A stretch of DNA of 64,000 bases from Desulfacinum sp. (GTDB lineage: Bacteria; Desulfobacterota; Syntrophobacteria; Syntrophobacterales; DSM-9756): assembly GCA_014359885.1 (NCBI GenBank), contig JACIYN010000061.1, forward strand, positions 1-64,000. The letters are read 5' to 3'. Shown here in pieces: positions 37,037 through 45,788 of the stretch. How positions within the stretch are numbered: position 1 is the first letter of the stretch; each line of letters opens with the position of its first letter. The translations under genes and the position numbers were made by a program. The notes beneath the pieces are model-generated. The model had not been told where the DNA came from and searched no databases. It worked only from the letters and a program-made list of their open reading frames with translations.

Positions 37037-37144
37037 CTATTTGGCTTTGGGGGTGAGCAGGATGTAGTGGGAAAGGCCCGTGTTCTTGCCCAATTCCTTG
37101 CAACGACGACGGTAGGAAACGATCTTCTTGGTCTCGTTCTTCAT
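37037..37144 (-). CDS. cbpA: Short precursor peptide, CbpA-like
   Basis: A 35-residue peptide starting MKNETKKIVSYRRRC and ending TGLSHYILLTPKAK. It is too short for usual gene finders. A near-perfect ribosome site (AGGAGGAGAG) lies 6 bases before the ATG at 37144. It has one Cys (residue 15) inside a basic cluster, then a Ser-His-Tyr and Leu-Leu-Thr-Pro tail that could be the modified core. It lies between a riboswitch-terminator and the maturase gene, so it is translated only when the riboswitch permits. It could be a metal- or cobalamin-related RiPP; the function is not known. Confidence 0.8.
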   Translation of the reverse strand: MKNETKKIVSYRRRCKELGKNTGLSHYILLTPKAK

Positions 37145-37187
37145 GGTCTCTCCTCCTTTGGGGTTGGGTTGGTGCGGCCTCGGATCC

Positions 37188-37234
37188 AAAGAAAAAGCCC
37201 GGAGACAATCCGCCCATGCGGATTCTCTCCGGGC
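37188..37234 (-). terminator. Riboswitch-associated terminator before cbpA
   Basis: On the minus strand GCCCGGAGAGAATCCGC and GCGGATTGTCTCCGGGC form a 17-base hairpin followed by TTTTTCTTT, between the cobalamin aptamer and cbpA. It is well placed to be the expression platform. Confidence 0.88.
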
Positions 37235-37261
37235 TCCCTTTGCCATCAGGCACCCGGCAAC

Positions 37262-37453
37262 CGGGCCTCCAGCAGGTCTTCTGGCTCTCGGATCAACTGA
37301 AAGGCAGCGGCCTTCCCCTCGAGGTGGGCCCCGAAAGTGACCGATCCGCGCTTTCGGCGGATCCAAGCTGCCTTTCATCCCCGATCACAGCGGCGGGACC
37401 GCCACGGATTCGCACCGTGTTCCGGGATGCTGGAAACCTCAGTGATGCCCTTT
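37262..37453 (-). ncRNA. Cobalamin (B12) riboswitch
   Basis: The minus strand carries the conserved aptamer pieces in order: CCCGGAACACGGTGCGAATC, then CCGTGGCGGTCCCGCCGCTG, GTGATCGGGG, GAAAGGCAGC, and the 3' box GAGCCAGAAGACCTGC. This order and the last box are diagnostic of the adenosylcobalamin/cobalamin riboswitch class. The terminator about 30 bases downstream indicates transcriptional control; high cobalamin should lower expression of cbpA-cbpB. Exact ends are approximate. Confidence 0.92.
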
Positions 37454-37509
37454 CTTGATGACAGAACCGGCGGGGATCTGTCAAGCAAAGATTGCAAAGA
37501 AGGCGGTGT

Positions 37510-39447
37510 TCAAAGCTCTTGCCGGGGTCCCTCCTTGACATCCTCCAAGGCCGAGAGCTCCGACTGTGAACCAGACCGATGCTCGCGAATCTGCGGAACC
37601 ATCCGCACCCGACCAGCCTCGACGCGCGCGTTTGCCTGGGAACGGGGAGATCCGGGTGCCGTTTGCGAATGGTGGCCGTTTTTCGCCGTTTTTCCTACCA
37701 GTCCAGCCAGAGCCTGCACGAAGTCTTCAACCGTTGCCGCCTGGTGGCTGAGTTCTTGAGCCGCCGAAGCGGATTGTTCCGCATGAGCCGCCGTCTGCTG
37801 CACAACTTGATCCATATCGGAAACGGCACGGTTGATCTGTCCGATGCCTTCCGCTTGCTCTTCCGAAGCCGCGGCGATCTCTTTGACCAGAGCGCCGACC
37901 TGGTTCGCCTTTCGGGTCACCGAGGCGAATAACTCGCGTGTTTGCTCGGTCAGGGCCGCCCCGGCCTGGGTTTCCTTGACCGAAACCTCGATGAGGTTGG
38001 CGGTGTTTCTCGCCGAGTCGGCCGCCCGCATGGCCAGATTGCGGACCTCGTCGGCGACCACGGCGAATCCCGCTCCCGCCTCTCCTGCACGGGCGGCCTC
38101 GACCGCCGCGTTCAATGCCAACAGGTTGGTCTGGAACGCGATTTCATCGATGGTCTTGATGATCTTTTGGGTCTCCAGGCTTTTTTCGGAGATGCTGCGC
38201 ATGGATTGCGCCAGTTGCTCCATGGAATGGGCGGTCTGGGCCACCACCTTGCCGGTTTCCGCCATGAGTACGTCCACCTGCTTGGCATTGTCGGCATTTT
38301 GCCGGGTCATGGAAGCCATCTCCTCCAAAGCGGAAGAGGTCTCTTCCAGGGATGCGGCTTGCTGGGAGGCGCCGTTGGCGAGCCCCTGGCTGGCCGTTGT
38401 GAGTTCCTGTGCCGCCAGGGCCACCTCTCTGGCCGCTTCCTGGCCTTCCCTCACGGCGCGGGCAAGGGCTCGTTGGGTTACGCGAATGAGCCAAGAGCCC
38501 ATGACAAGAAGCAGGACCGCCTCCAGGCCCAAGGCGCCCAAAGTCACGAGGGACAGCCTTGCATTTCGGCGGTCGAGTGCCCCACGCAGCTCCTTGGCCA
38601 GGTTCTGGCTGACGCCGCGAAGATCCAGACTCCTTTGTTCCAGTGCGGACGCCAGGTCTCTTTTCTTCCTCCAAAGGTCGAGGAGTCCGTCTTCCATGGA
38701 ATCCAGATCCTTGCCTGCGGACGTGACCGACTCCCAAAGGGCCGCATACGAAGCGTCCTGGGTGGCCGAAACCACAAAGGAGGCATTCTTGATAAGGTCT
38801 TCGTATTGTTTCCGCCACACGGTCTTCTTGTCCTGGAAGTGCTTTTCGTTCTGATCCCGAAAAAGAAGTTCGAGGTCGGCGGCCCTTTCGTTCAAGGCAA
38901 AACCCACGTCCTTCATGATGTCGCGGAGGCTAACCTCGGTGGTTCCCAGCGCTTCGGCCTCCATGATGAGACTGGTCTCCTTTTGCGTGATCTGGTCGAT
39001 CATCTCACGGGTTGCGTTCCGTGCCGCTTCCAGTCGATTCAGGAAGGTCGCATGTGCCTCTTCAAGGGCCGCCATGGCCTGATGGACCCTGTCAAAGCCC
39101 TGTTCTTCTTCGCGGGTGAGCGCTTCCAGCGATGCCACCAGGTCCCTGTGTGCGGAATCCGTGACAAACCGGCTCAGGTGGACGAGATCCGCCGACATCT
39201 GGGAGCGGGTGGATGCGATCTGATCGATCAAGGCCGCTTCGGCGGTTGAAAAGAAACGATTCTCCAGGGCCATTAAGTCGGCGGCGCGCAGCGCGATATT
39301 TTGCGCCAGCAATGAAGACTGCAGGGTGTGTCTCATGGACCGGGCTGCGCCGTAATTGACCACCGCATTGGTGATGAGAAACAGGACGCCCGACAGCAGC
39401 AGAAGAGCAATTCTTGCTCTTATGGATAGAGTCCCTCGCTTGCTCAT
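37510..39447 (-). CDS. Methyl-accepting chemotaxis protein with periplasmic helical sensor
   Basis: A 645-residue chemoreceptor. TM1 is about residues 9-29 and TM2 about 303-325. The ~270-residue extracytoplasmic part is helix-rich with no cache motif that I recognise. The cytoplasmic part has methylation helices and the hairpin tip [20 protein letters not shown] and [19 protein letters not shown] is short or missing, and the tail has no CheR-binding pentapeptide. It is on the same strand as, and upstream-adjacent to, a cache-type binding protein (39538), an arrangement suggesting a receptor plus ligand-binding partner. No che kinase genes are in the window. Confidence 0.88.
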   Translation of the reverse strand: MSKRGTLSIRARIALLLLSGVLFLITNAVVNYGAARSMRHTLQSSLLAQNIALRAADLMALENRFFSTAEAALIDQIASTRSQMSADLVHLSRFVTDSAHRDLVASLEALTREEEQGFDRVHQAMAALEEAHATFLNRLEAARNATREMIDQITQKETSLIMEAEALGTTEVSLRDIMKDVGFALNERAADLELLFRDQNEKHFQDKKTVWRKQYEDLIKNASFVVSATQDASYAALWESVTSAGKDLDSMEDGLLDLWRKKRDLASALEQRSLDLRGVSQNLAKELRGALDRRNARLSLVTLGALGLEAVLLLVMGSWLIRVTQRALARAVREGQEAAREVALAAQELTTASQGLANGASQQAASLEETSSALEEMASMTRQNADNAKQVDVLMAETGKVVAQTAHSMEQLAQSMRSISEKSLETQKIIKTIDEIAFQTNLLALNAAVEAARAGEAGAGFAVVADEVRNLAMRAADSARNTANLIEVSVKETQAGAALTEQTRELFASVTRKANQVGALVKEIAAASEEQAEGIGQINRAVSDMDQVVQQTAAHAEQSASAAQELSHQAATVEDFVQALAGLVGKTAKNGHHSQTAPGSPRSQANARVEAGRVRMVPQIREHRSGSQSELSALEDVKEGPRQEL

Positions 39448-39537
39448 GATGCCCTCGTCTTTCGCAGGTCGAATTCGTCGCAGGGGGAACCCGAGACAGG
39501 CGCCGGCCGAAAAGCGCCCATCTCGGATCGGAAACCG

Positions 39538-40038
39538 TCACTGGGAGAGGGCCTTTTCCGCCTCTTCCTTGCTCACATCGTAGATGCCTGCTCCCACGAA
39601 AAAGTCCTTTCCGGGTACCTTCATGATGTAGCTCACCTTCAAAGAGGGTTGCTTCTCGCCGGGTTTGGGCCACCAATAGTCCGACCAGCCTTTTCCGGAT
39701 GCGCTCTTTGCAATGGAAACAAACTCGGCCGTGAACATTTTCCCCTTGATGTCCTTCATGCCCATGAGGTTCTTGCCCACCAGGTTGGGTTTTATGGGGT
39801 GGGCGACGATGGTCCCGGTCATGTCATAGGCAAAACAATAGCTGTCCTTCCAGACAAACCGACCATTCTTGTCGCTGATCTCGGCGAAGGCGGCCTCCCC
39901 CTTTTCGGCTACGAGCTGAGCCGCTTCGGTAACCTTCTGCACCACTTCCTGCGGGGTGGCTTCAGAGGCCTGGGCGTGGCCGGTCCAGAGGAGAGGAATC
40001 AAGGCAAGGCAAACGGCAAAGAGGAAGGTCTTTTTCAT
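39538..40038 (-). CDS. Secreted cache-domain protein, paralog 1
   Basis: A 166-residue protein with a Sec signal peptide (ending GHAQA-S). The mature part is a single-cache type 2 domain: RFVWKDSYCFAYDMTGTIVAHPIKPNLVGKN and YWWPKPGEKQPSLKVSYIMKV. Such soluble cache proteins occur in the periplasm and bind small molecules for chemoreceptors or kinases. It lies upstream of the chemoreceptor gene on the same strand (91-base gap). A second copy of the same length lies at 40482-40982, about 75 percent alike by eye. Confidence 0.82.
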   Translation of the reverse strand: MKKTFLFAVCLALIPLLWTGHAQASEATPQEVVQKVTEAAQLVAEKGEAAFAEISDKNGRFVWKDSYCFAYDMTGTIVAHPIKPNLVGKNLMGMKDIKGKMFTAEFVSIAKSASGKGWSDYWWPKPGEKQPSLKVSYIMKVPGKDFFVGAGIYDVSKEEAEKALSQ

Positions 40039-40481
40039 GGCTTTCGCTCCTTTCGCTAAGGAATTTTCCTTAACCCAGCGGGAAAAAATGGAGACTCCAC
40101 ATGGAGTGAATCGGCGGTTCGCGAATATTCCGCCAGGGACGCTCCAACACTTTGATTCTCCGCATCTTCCATCTCCTTGTTGCTTGGTTTCAGAGGGGGC
40201 CCCGTCCCACAGCAAGCCGGCGGCGCTTGGAGATATCCAAAGCCATGTTGGAACGGGATCCGGAGCAATGAGCGTGGAGATGAGAAAGAGTTCAGATCGG
40301 GAGCGATGAGATCGAAGGAGCGGGAGCGTGTGCGAGCCAGTGGGCATCCAAGGCCGCGCTAAACCCAACGTCACCTTATGTATCGACGCAGGGCAGGAAA
40401 AACTTGAAAAAAACTTTCACGTATTCAAACGCACCCGGGCGCCGTGGGGCCCGGGTGCCCCCACACATCGGGCCCGCCCGA
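40039..40481. other. Spacer between the two cache-domain genes
   Basis: No gene. A hairpin at about 40430-40462 (GCACCCGGGC and GCCCGGGTGC) sits right behind the upstream cache gene and may terminate it, although the T tract is weak. The rest should contain the promoter of the downstream paralog. Confidence 0.4.
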
Positions 40482-40982
40482 TTATGGGGCCGTCATCTTC
40501 TCCACCTCCGCCTTGCTCAGATCGTAGAGGCCTCCGGCCACCAGGAGGTCCCTTCCGGGAACCTTCATGATGTAGCTGACCTTCATGGACGGGGCCTTCT
40601 CGCCGGGCTTGGGCCACCAGTACTCGGACCATCCGCTGCCCTCGGGGCTTTTGGCGATGGATACGTATTCGGCCACCACCAACTTTCCTTTGATGTCCTT
40701 GACGTTCATGAGATTCTTGCCCACGAGGTTGGGCTTTATGGGATGAGCCACCACGGTGCCGGCCAGGTCCAGGACGAAACAATAGCTGTCCTTCCAGACG
40801 AATCGACCGTTCCTGTCGCTGATCTCGGCGAAGGCGCCCTCGCCCTTGTCGGCCAGGAGTTGCGCCGCCTCCGAGACCTTCGCGACCACTTCCTTGGGCG
40901 TGGCCTCGGACGACCAGGCCGCAGGGGACCAGGAAACAACCAGAGCGAAAACAACCGCCATAAGCACTCGACTTTTCAGCAT
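40482..40982 (-). CDS. Secreted cache-domain protein, paralog 2
   Basis: A 166-residue protein with signal peptide MLKSRVLMAVVFALVVSWSP and a single-cache domain sharing RFVWKDSYCF, VVAHPIKPNLVGKNLM, DIKGKLVVAEYVSIAKS and YWWPKPGEKAPSMKVSYIMKVPG with paralog 1. Most differences are in the C-terminal helix (DLSKAEVEKM) and the binding pocket strand (VLDLAGT versus AYDMTGT). The pair looks like a tandem duplication, though each copy now has its own spacer. Confidence 0.82.
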   Translation of the reverse strand: MLKSRVLMAVVFALVVSWSPAAWSSEATPKEVVAKVSEAAQLLADKGEGAFAEISDRNGRFVWKDSYCFVLDLAGTVVAHPIKPNLVGKNLMNVKDIKGKLVVAEYVSIAKSPEGSGWSEYWWPKPGEKAPSMKVSYIMKVPGRDLLVAGGLYDLSKAEVEKMTAP

Positions 40983-41285
40983 AACCGGTTTCTCCCTCAG
41001 ATCATCACATGCGGTTTGGGGTTCGGTTCGTGACCGCGCAATGGACACATGGAGGCTGAACGCCGGCGGGCTCCGAGGCCACGGCTGGACCCGGGGGCGG
41101 GATCCTTGGTGCAAGACGTGGATCATGGCGATTCCAGGGCAGGTGATGGGGTCTTTGTTGGATGCGCTACGGATGGAGGCTGGATCCGCAGAAACGGGAC
41201 CCGGGCCGACGGCCACGGGTTGCCCCGCACGTTTGCCGAATCAAGGCTACGTGGAGGATATCGACTGTCCAGTGGAAAAACTTGA

Positions 41286-41315
41286 GAAAAAAATAGCGGG
41301 GTATCACCCCGCTAT
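41286..41315 (-). terminator. Intrinsic terminator of the hsp20 gene
   Basis: On the minus strand ATAGCGGGG and CCCCGCTAT form a 9-bp stem followed by T7. Confidence 0.9.
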
Positions 41316-41359
41316 GGAAGGCGAGCCCCGAAGGGCTCGCATGGCTTCCCCCAAAACAC

Positions 41360-41803
41360 TTAGTGCTTGACCTCGATCTTCTTGGGCCGAGAGCTTTCGG
41401 CCTTGGGAATCTCGATCCGGAGCACCCCGTCGCGGTAGACGGCTTCCACCCCTTCGGCCTTCACATCCACCGGCAGGGTGATGGATCGAGCAAAGGAACC
41501 GAAGCGGCGCTCAATCCTGTGATAGGATTCGCCCTTCTCTTCCTTTTCCTGCTTCTTTTCGCCCTTGACCGTCAGCACGTTGTTGGCGATGCTGATGTCC
41601 AGGTCCTTCACGTCCACGCCGGGAAGATCGGCTTTGACCACGATCTTGTCGTCCGTTTCGGAGATGTCGAACGCGGGAACGATCGGCCTTTCGTCTCCCC
41701 ACACGGACGGAAGCATCTCATCGAAGAACCTGTCCATCCAGTCGAAGGCCCTCGGCCATGCCAGAAGCGACTCCCTTCTTTCACGAGGAACCAGTCCCAA
41801 CAT
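41360..41803 (-). CDS. Small heat-shock protein, Hsp20/alpha-crystallin family
   Basis: A 147-residue chaperone. The N-terminal arm has LAWPRAFDWMDRFFDEML. The alpha-crystallin domain follows, with AFDISETDDKIVVKADLPGV, VLTVKGEKKQEKEEKGES, HRIERRFGSFARSITLP and GVLRIEIPK. The C-terminal I-x-I/V motif (KIEVKH) is kept in short form. It holds unfolding proteins under heat or redox stress. ATG at 41803 has AGGAGG 8 bases upstream; a TTG three codons earlier is less likely. Confidence 0.95.
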   Translation of the reverse strand: MLGLVPRERRESLLAWPRAFDWMDRFFDEMLPSVWGDERPIVPAFDISETDDKIVVKADLPGVDVKDLDISIANNVLTVKGEKKQEKEEKGESYHRIERRFGSFARSITLPVDVKAEGVEAVYRDGVLRIEIPKAESSRPKKIEVKH

Positions 41804-41866
41804 AGCCAACACCTCCTTTTATGTGTTTCATTTCGGTGGCTTGGCCACCCTTCCAATTCCGCCATA

Positions 41867-41894
41867 AATTTAATGCACCTTGTGCGGTTGTCAA
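41867..41894 (-). promoter_or_regulatory. Promoter of hsp20
   Basis: On the minus strand TTGACA (41889-41894) and TAAATT (41867-41872) are separated by 16 bases, about 60 bases upstream of the start codon. It looks like a sigma-70 type; no CIRCE repeat is seen. Confidence 0.65.
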
Positions 41895-41973
41895 GGGGGT
41901 CGGCGAGGAAGCATTCGCCCCGGTCGGTCTCCGCTGATTGGCGTTGATTCGGCGTTCCCATCGCTTTGAGCCG

Positions 41974-42258
41974 TCAGACCCCCTGCGGTTGCGATGGGGC
42001 GGGTTCCACCGCCGACGCTTCCTGCACGATCCTCTTGTAGCGCGGCGTGTCCCGCACCTTGCGGGCAGCCGCGGCTTCCGCGTCCTCAGCGGTCAGATGG
42101 ATTTCTCCGCATTCGGGGCAGGTCACGTTGAGATCATCTCCAATCATCCGCTCTCGGATTTCGTCCACGGTCATGTGGCCGATGGCTCCGCATTTCGTAT
42201 CCACGCGCATGGCCCGAACACGGCCCTTGATCCTGGGTTTTTTCTCACCGGCAGCCAT
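41974..42258 (-). CDS. Small hypothetical protein with one CxxC pair
   Basis: A 94-residue protein with a Lys/Arg-rich N-terminus, a Cys in DTKCGAIGHM and the pair VTCPECGEIHLTAEDAE, followed by a charged helical tail and a Pro-rich end. The three cysteines plus nearby His could bind zinc or an Fe-S cluster. ATG at 42258 follows GGAGGGAGACG. It is the last gene of the Hdr-MvhD group, 31 bases behind mvhD, so it probably belongs functionally to that complex. I do not recognise the family. Confidence 0.65.
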   Translation of the reverse strand: MAAGEKKPRIKGRVRAMRVDTKCGAIGHMTVDEIRERMIGDDLNVTCPECGEIHLTAEDAEAAAARKVRDTPRYKRIVQEASAVEPAPSQPQGV

Positions 42259-42289
42259 CACGTCTCCCTCCTTCGGGACTCTTGCTGGA

Positions 42290-42679
42290 TCAGGCCAGGG
42301 ATGCGGCGGCCTGCTCCATTTCCGCGCAGGCCTGAGCGAATCTTTCCGCTTCGGCCGAAGAACACCAGACCAGTTGGAAACGCTCCCTTTCGATTCCCAT
42401 GGTTTCAAGCATCTCGGCCACGGTGCTCAACCGGGCCTTCGCCCGCACGTTGCCGTCCAGGTAATGGCATTCCCCTTCCCGACAGCCCAAGACCAGGACC
42501 CCGTCGGCCCCCCGCTGAAAGGCTTCCAGGACCAGGTGGGGGTGCACCATGCCGGAGCAGAGAACGCGAACGATTCGCACAGTGGGCGGATAGGACAGTC
42601 GGGCGGAGCCCGCCAAGTCGGCGGCGGCATAGGCGCACCAGTGGCAGGCAAAGGCGATGATTTTCAAGTCTCGGTCCAT
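42290..42679 (-). CDS. mvhD: Hydrogenase iron-sulfur subunit MvhD-like
   Basis: A 129-residue protein with the MvhD [2Fe-2S] pattern: FACHWCAYAAADLAG near the N-terminus, VLCSGMVHPHLVLEAF, and LGCREGECHYLDGN. MvhD-type subunits connect an electron donor to HdrA in flavin-based electron bifurcating Hdr complexes. It lies 67 bases behind the HdrA gene on the same strand. The first cysteine pair is ordinary Cys, unlike the selenocysteine found in some methanogen relatives. Confidence 0.9.
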   Translation of the reverse strand: MDRDLKIIAFACHWCAYAAADLAGSARLSYPPTVRIVRVLCSGMVHPHLVLEAFQRGADGVLVLGCREGECHYLDGNVRAKARLSTVAEMLETMGIERERFQLVWCSSAEAERFAQACAEMEQAAASLA

Positions 42680-42746
42680 GGCTCCTTCCTTGCTGCGCGG
42701 TTTCGGGCCTTCCACGGCGGCCTTCTTCTCCCGTGGCGTCGAGGGA

Positions 42747-45700
42747 TCAGGCGAGGCAGGCCCGCACCTGCGCCAGGAGCTGCTGGTAGGTGAACCCGGC
42801 CACCCGGACCCCGTCCTTGGGGCAGGTGGACTGGCACGAGCCGCAGCCCTTGCAAAGGACTGGGTTGACGCGGACAAGCTTGGCGCCGTCCTTGCCCTTC
42901 TCGCGCGGATCCCAGTCGATGGCCCCGAAGGGACAGACGTCCAGGCAGAGGGCGCATCCATCGCACTTTTCTTCCACCACGTAGGCCTTGACGGCATCCA
43001 GATCCTTTCGGCGGATGGAAAGCACCCCCGTGGCCCGCGCCACGGCCGCCTGGGCCTGGGCGATGGTTTCGTCCAGGGGTTTGGGATAGTGGGCCAGGCC
43101 CGCCAGGAAGAGCCCTTCGCCGGCGAAGTCCACGGGGCGAAGCTTGGCGTGGGCCTCCTGGAAGAAGCCGTCTTCGTTGGTGGGAATCCGGTAGACCTGG
43201 GCCAGCTCCTTGATGTCCGGGTGCGGGACGATGGCGGTGGCCAGGATCACCACGTCGGCTCGAATGGAAACCGGCATGTGCAGGACGTGGTCCGTTACCT
43301 GCACGTAGAGTTCATTGGGTCCCAGGCGGACCACAGGCTTGTGGTGCAGGTCGTAGTTGATGAAGACGACCCCCATCTCCCGGGCCTTCTTGTAGAGCTT
43401 TTCGCGGAGGCCGTAGGTGCGGATGTCCCGGTAGAGGATGGTGATCTCCCGGGACGGATCCTCTTCCTTCAGTTCGATGGCCGCCTGAATGGAGTGGGTA
43501 CAGCACACGCGCGAGCAATAGGGTCGCTCGGGCTCCCGGGATCCCACGCACTGGATGAAGACGAAGCTGTTGCTCTTGACCACGCGCTCGTCGCCCACCG
43601 CGTGCAGCTTGTCGAACTCCAAGGCCGTCAGCACCCTCTGGGATTCCACGTAGCCGTACTCCTGGGGCTTGTAGGCCGTGGCCCCCACGGCCACGATGGC
43701 CACCCCGTGGTCCAGGATCAGCGTGGAGGCGCCCTTGCGGATGGTGGAACGGAAATTTCCCAGGTAGCCTTCGGCCTTCACCACCTGGCTCTTGAGATAA
43801 ACACTGATGTAGGGATGGGCCTTGACGCGACCCACCAGGGATTCCACGAAGGCAGGAACCGGCTCGCCTTTCCACGTCTGGTACAGGTGCCGGGCGTTTC
43901 CTCCCAGTTGGGAACTCTTTTCCACCAGATGGACGGGATAGCCCTGGTCGGCCATGCCGAGGGCCGCCGTCATCCCCGCCACACCGCCGCCGATGATGAG
44001 CACCGTAGGGTTGACGTTTACCCTGACGGGGGGAAGGGGCTCGGCCAGAGCCACCTTGGCCACCGCCATCCGCACCAGATCCTTGGCCTTGTCCGTGGCC
44101 GCGCGCGGATTGTGGGCGTGCACCCAGGATGCCTGGTTGCGGATGTTGGCCATCTCGAAAAGGTATTCGTTGAGGCCTGCGCTTTTCAGGGTCTCCCGGA
44201 AAAGGGGTTCATGGGATCGGGGCGTGCAGGCGGCCACGACGATCCGGTTGAGCCCCAGCTCCTGGATCCGGCGCCGCATCTGCTCCTGGCTGTCCTGGGA
44301 GCAGGCGAAGAGATTCCGCTCCACGTGGGCGACGTGGGGGAGATTTGCGGCGTAGGCGGCCAGCTGCTCCACGTCGATCACCCCGGCGATGTTGGATCCG
44401 CAATGGCAGACGAAGACCCCCACGCGGGCCTCTTCGTGGGCCACTGGTCTTTCCTGGGGAAAGTCCACGGACCGCGTCAGACTGTTTCGGACCTCGGCCA
44501 GATGGCCTGCGGCGGCGGCGGCGGCCGCGGAGGCCTCCACCACGGAGGTGGGGATGTCCTTGGGACCGGTGTAGGCGCCGCAGGAATAGATCCCCGGGCG
44601 GCTGGTGACCACCGGCTGGAAGGAGGAGGTTTCCAGGAATCCGTCCCCGTTCAGGGTCACACCTGCGATCTGCGCCAGGTTTCGGGTATGGGGGCTCGTT
44701 TCCATCCCCACCGAAAGCACCACCAGGTCGAAGGTTTCCTTGGCCTGCTTCCCCTCATTGGTGACGTAGCGAAAGTAGAGTCTCTGGCAGTCCCCGACGG
44801 GCTCCAGGGAATGAACGCGGCACCGGTTGAAGCGCACCCCCATCTGGCGCGCCTTTTCGTAATAGCGCTCGAAATCCTTTCCCGGCGTGCGCATGTCCAC
44901 GAAAAAGACGGCCACGTCCACATCCGGCCCGGCTTCCTTGGCGAGCATGGCTTCCTTGATGGCCGACATGCAGCAGACGGCGGAACAATAGGCGTGCCCG
45001 CACTTGTTCTCATCGCGGCTTCCCACGCACTGGAGGAAGGCGATCTTTCGAACGGGGCGCCCGTCCGACGGCCGGATCAGGCGGCCCTGGGTGGGGCCGG
45101 ACGTGGACAGGTAGCGCTCCAATTCCAGCGAGGTGATCACATTGGGAAAGATCCCATAGCCCCACGTGCGGATCCCTTGGGGATCGAAGGGCCGAAACCC
45201 GGGCGCCAGGATGATCGAACCCACCTCCACGGAAAGGCTCTGTTCGCGATCGTCAAAGCGCACGGCCCCGGCCGGGCAGGCCTTCTCACAGGCGCCGCAC
45301 GTGCCCTCTTTGAGTTTCAGGCAGGCATCGGGGTCGATCTGGTATTTGAGGGGAACCGCCTGGGGATAGCGGATATGGACGGCCTTGCGCGTGGTAACCC
45401 CGCCGTTGAACTCGTCGGCCACCTCCTGCGGGCAGACGCGGGCGCATTCGCCGCAGGCGATGCACCGTTGGGCGTCCACGTACCGGGGCCGACGGCGCAG
45501 GGTCACCCGAAACCGGCCGATGTCCCCTTCCACCCGTTCCACGTCCGTGAGCGTCATGAGCTCGATATTCAAGTGCCGACCGCACTCGACCACCTTGGGC
45601 GCGAGAATTCACATGGAGCATTCATTGCCGGGGAAGGTCTTGTCCAGCTGAGCCATGGTGCCGCCGATGGCCCCCCGGTGCTCCACCAGATAGACGAAAA

Positions 45701-45788
45701 AACCGCTGTCAGCCAAATCCAAGGCCGCCTGGATGCCGGCGATACCGCCTCCCACCACCAGGACGGCCCCCACCTTTTGGTGCATCAT
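42747..45788 (-). CDS. hdrA: Tandem HdrA-type flavo-iron-sulfur protein with in-frame TGA (probable selenoprotein)
   Basis: Read through one TGA this is a 1013-residue protein. Module 1 has the FAD fold [15 protein letters not shown], then [21 protein letters not shown] with the TGA as codon 60 (45609-45611), then a [4Fe-4S] set [11 protein letters not shown] (109-119) and a ferredoxin-like cluster. Module 2 (from about 440) repeats an HdrA flavin fold ([17 protein letters not shown]). Two C-terminal ferredoxin motifs follow ([15 protein letters not shown] and [15 protein letters not shown]). The TGA stands where HdrA has a conserved Cys, known to be selenocysteine in several anaerobes. It starts at ATG 45788, overlapping the stop of the upstream gene. 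HdrA bifurcates electrons between NADH or H2, ferredoxin and a disulfide partner. Confidence 0.9.
45585..45605 (-). promoter_or_regulatory. Candidate bacterial SECIS hairpin in hdrA
   Basis: On the minus strand CTCG-C-GCC-CAAGGT-GGT-CGAG forms a 7-bp stem with one bulged C and the loop CAAGGU. It begins 3 nucleotides after the TGA, with the loop GG at 15-16, at the near end of the usual spacing. Confidence 0.6.
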
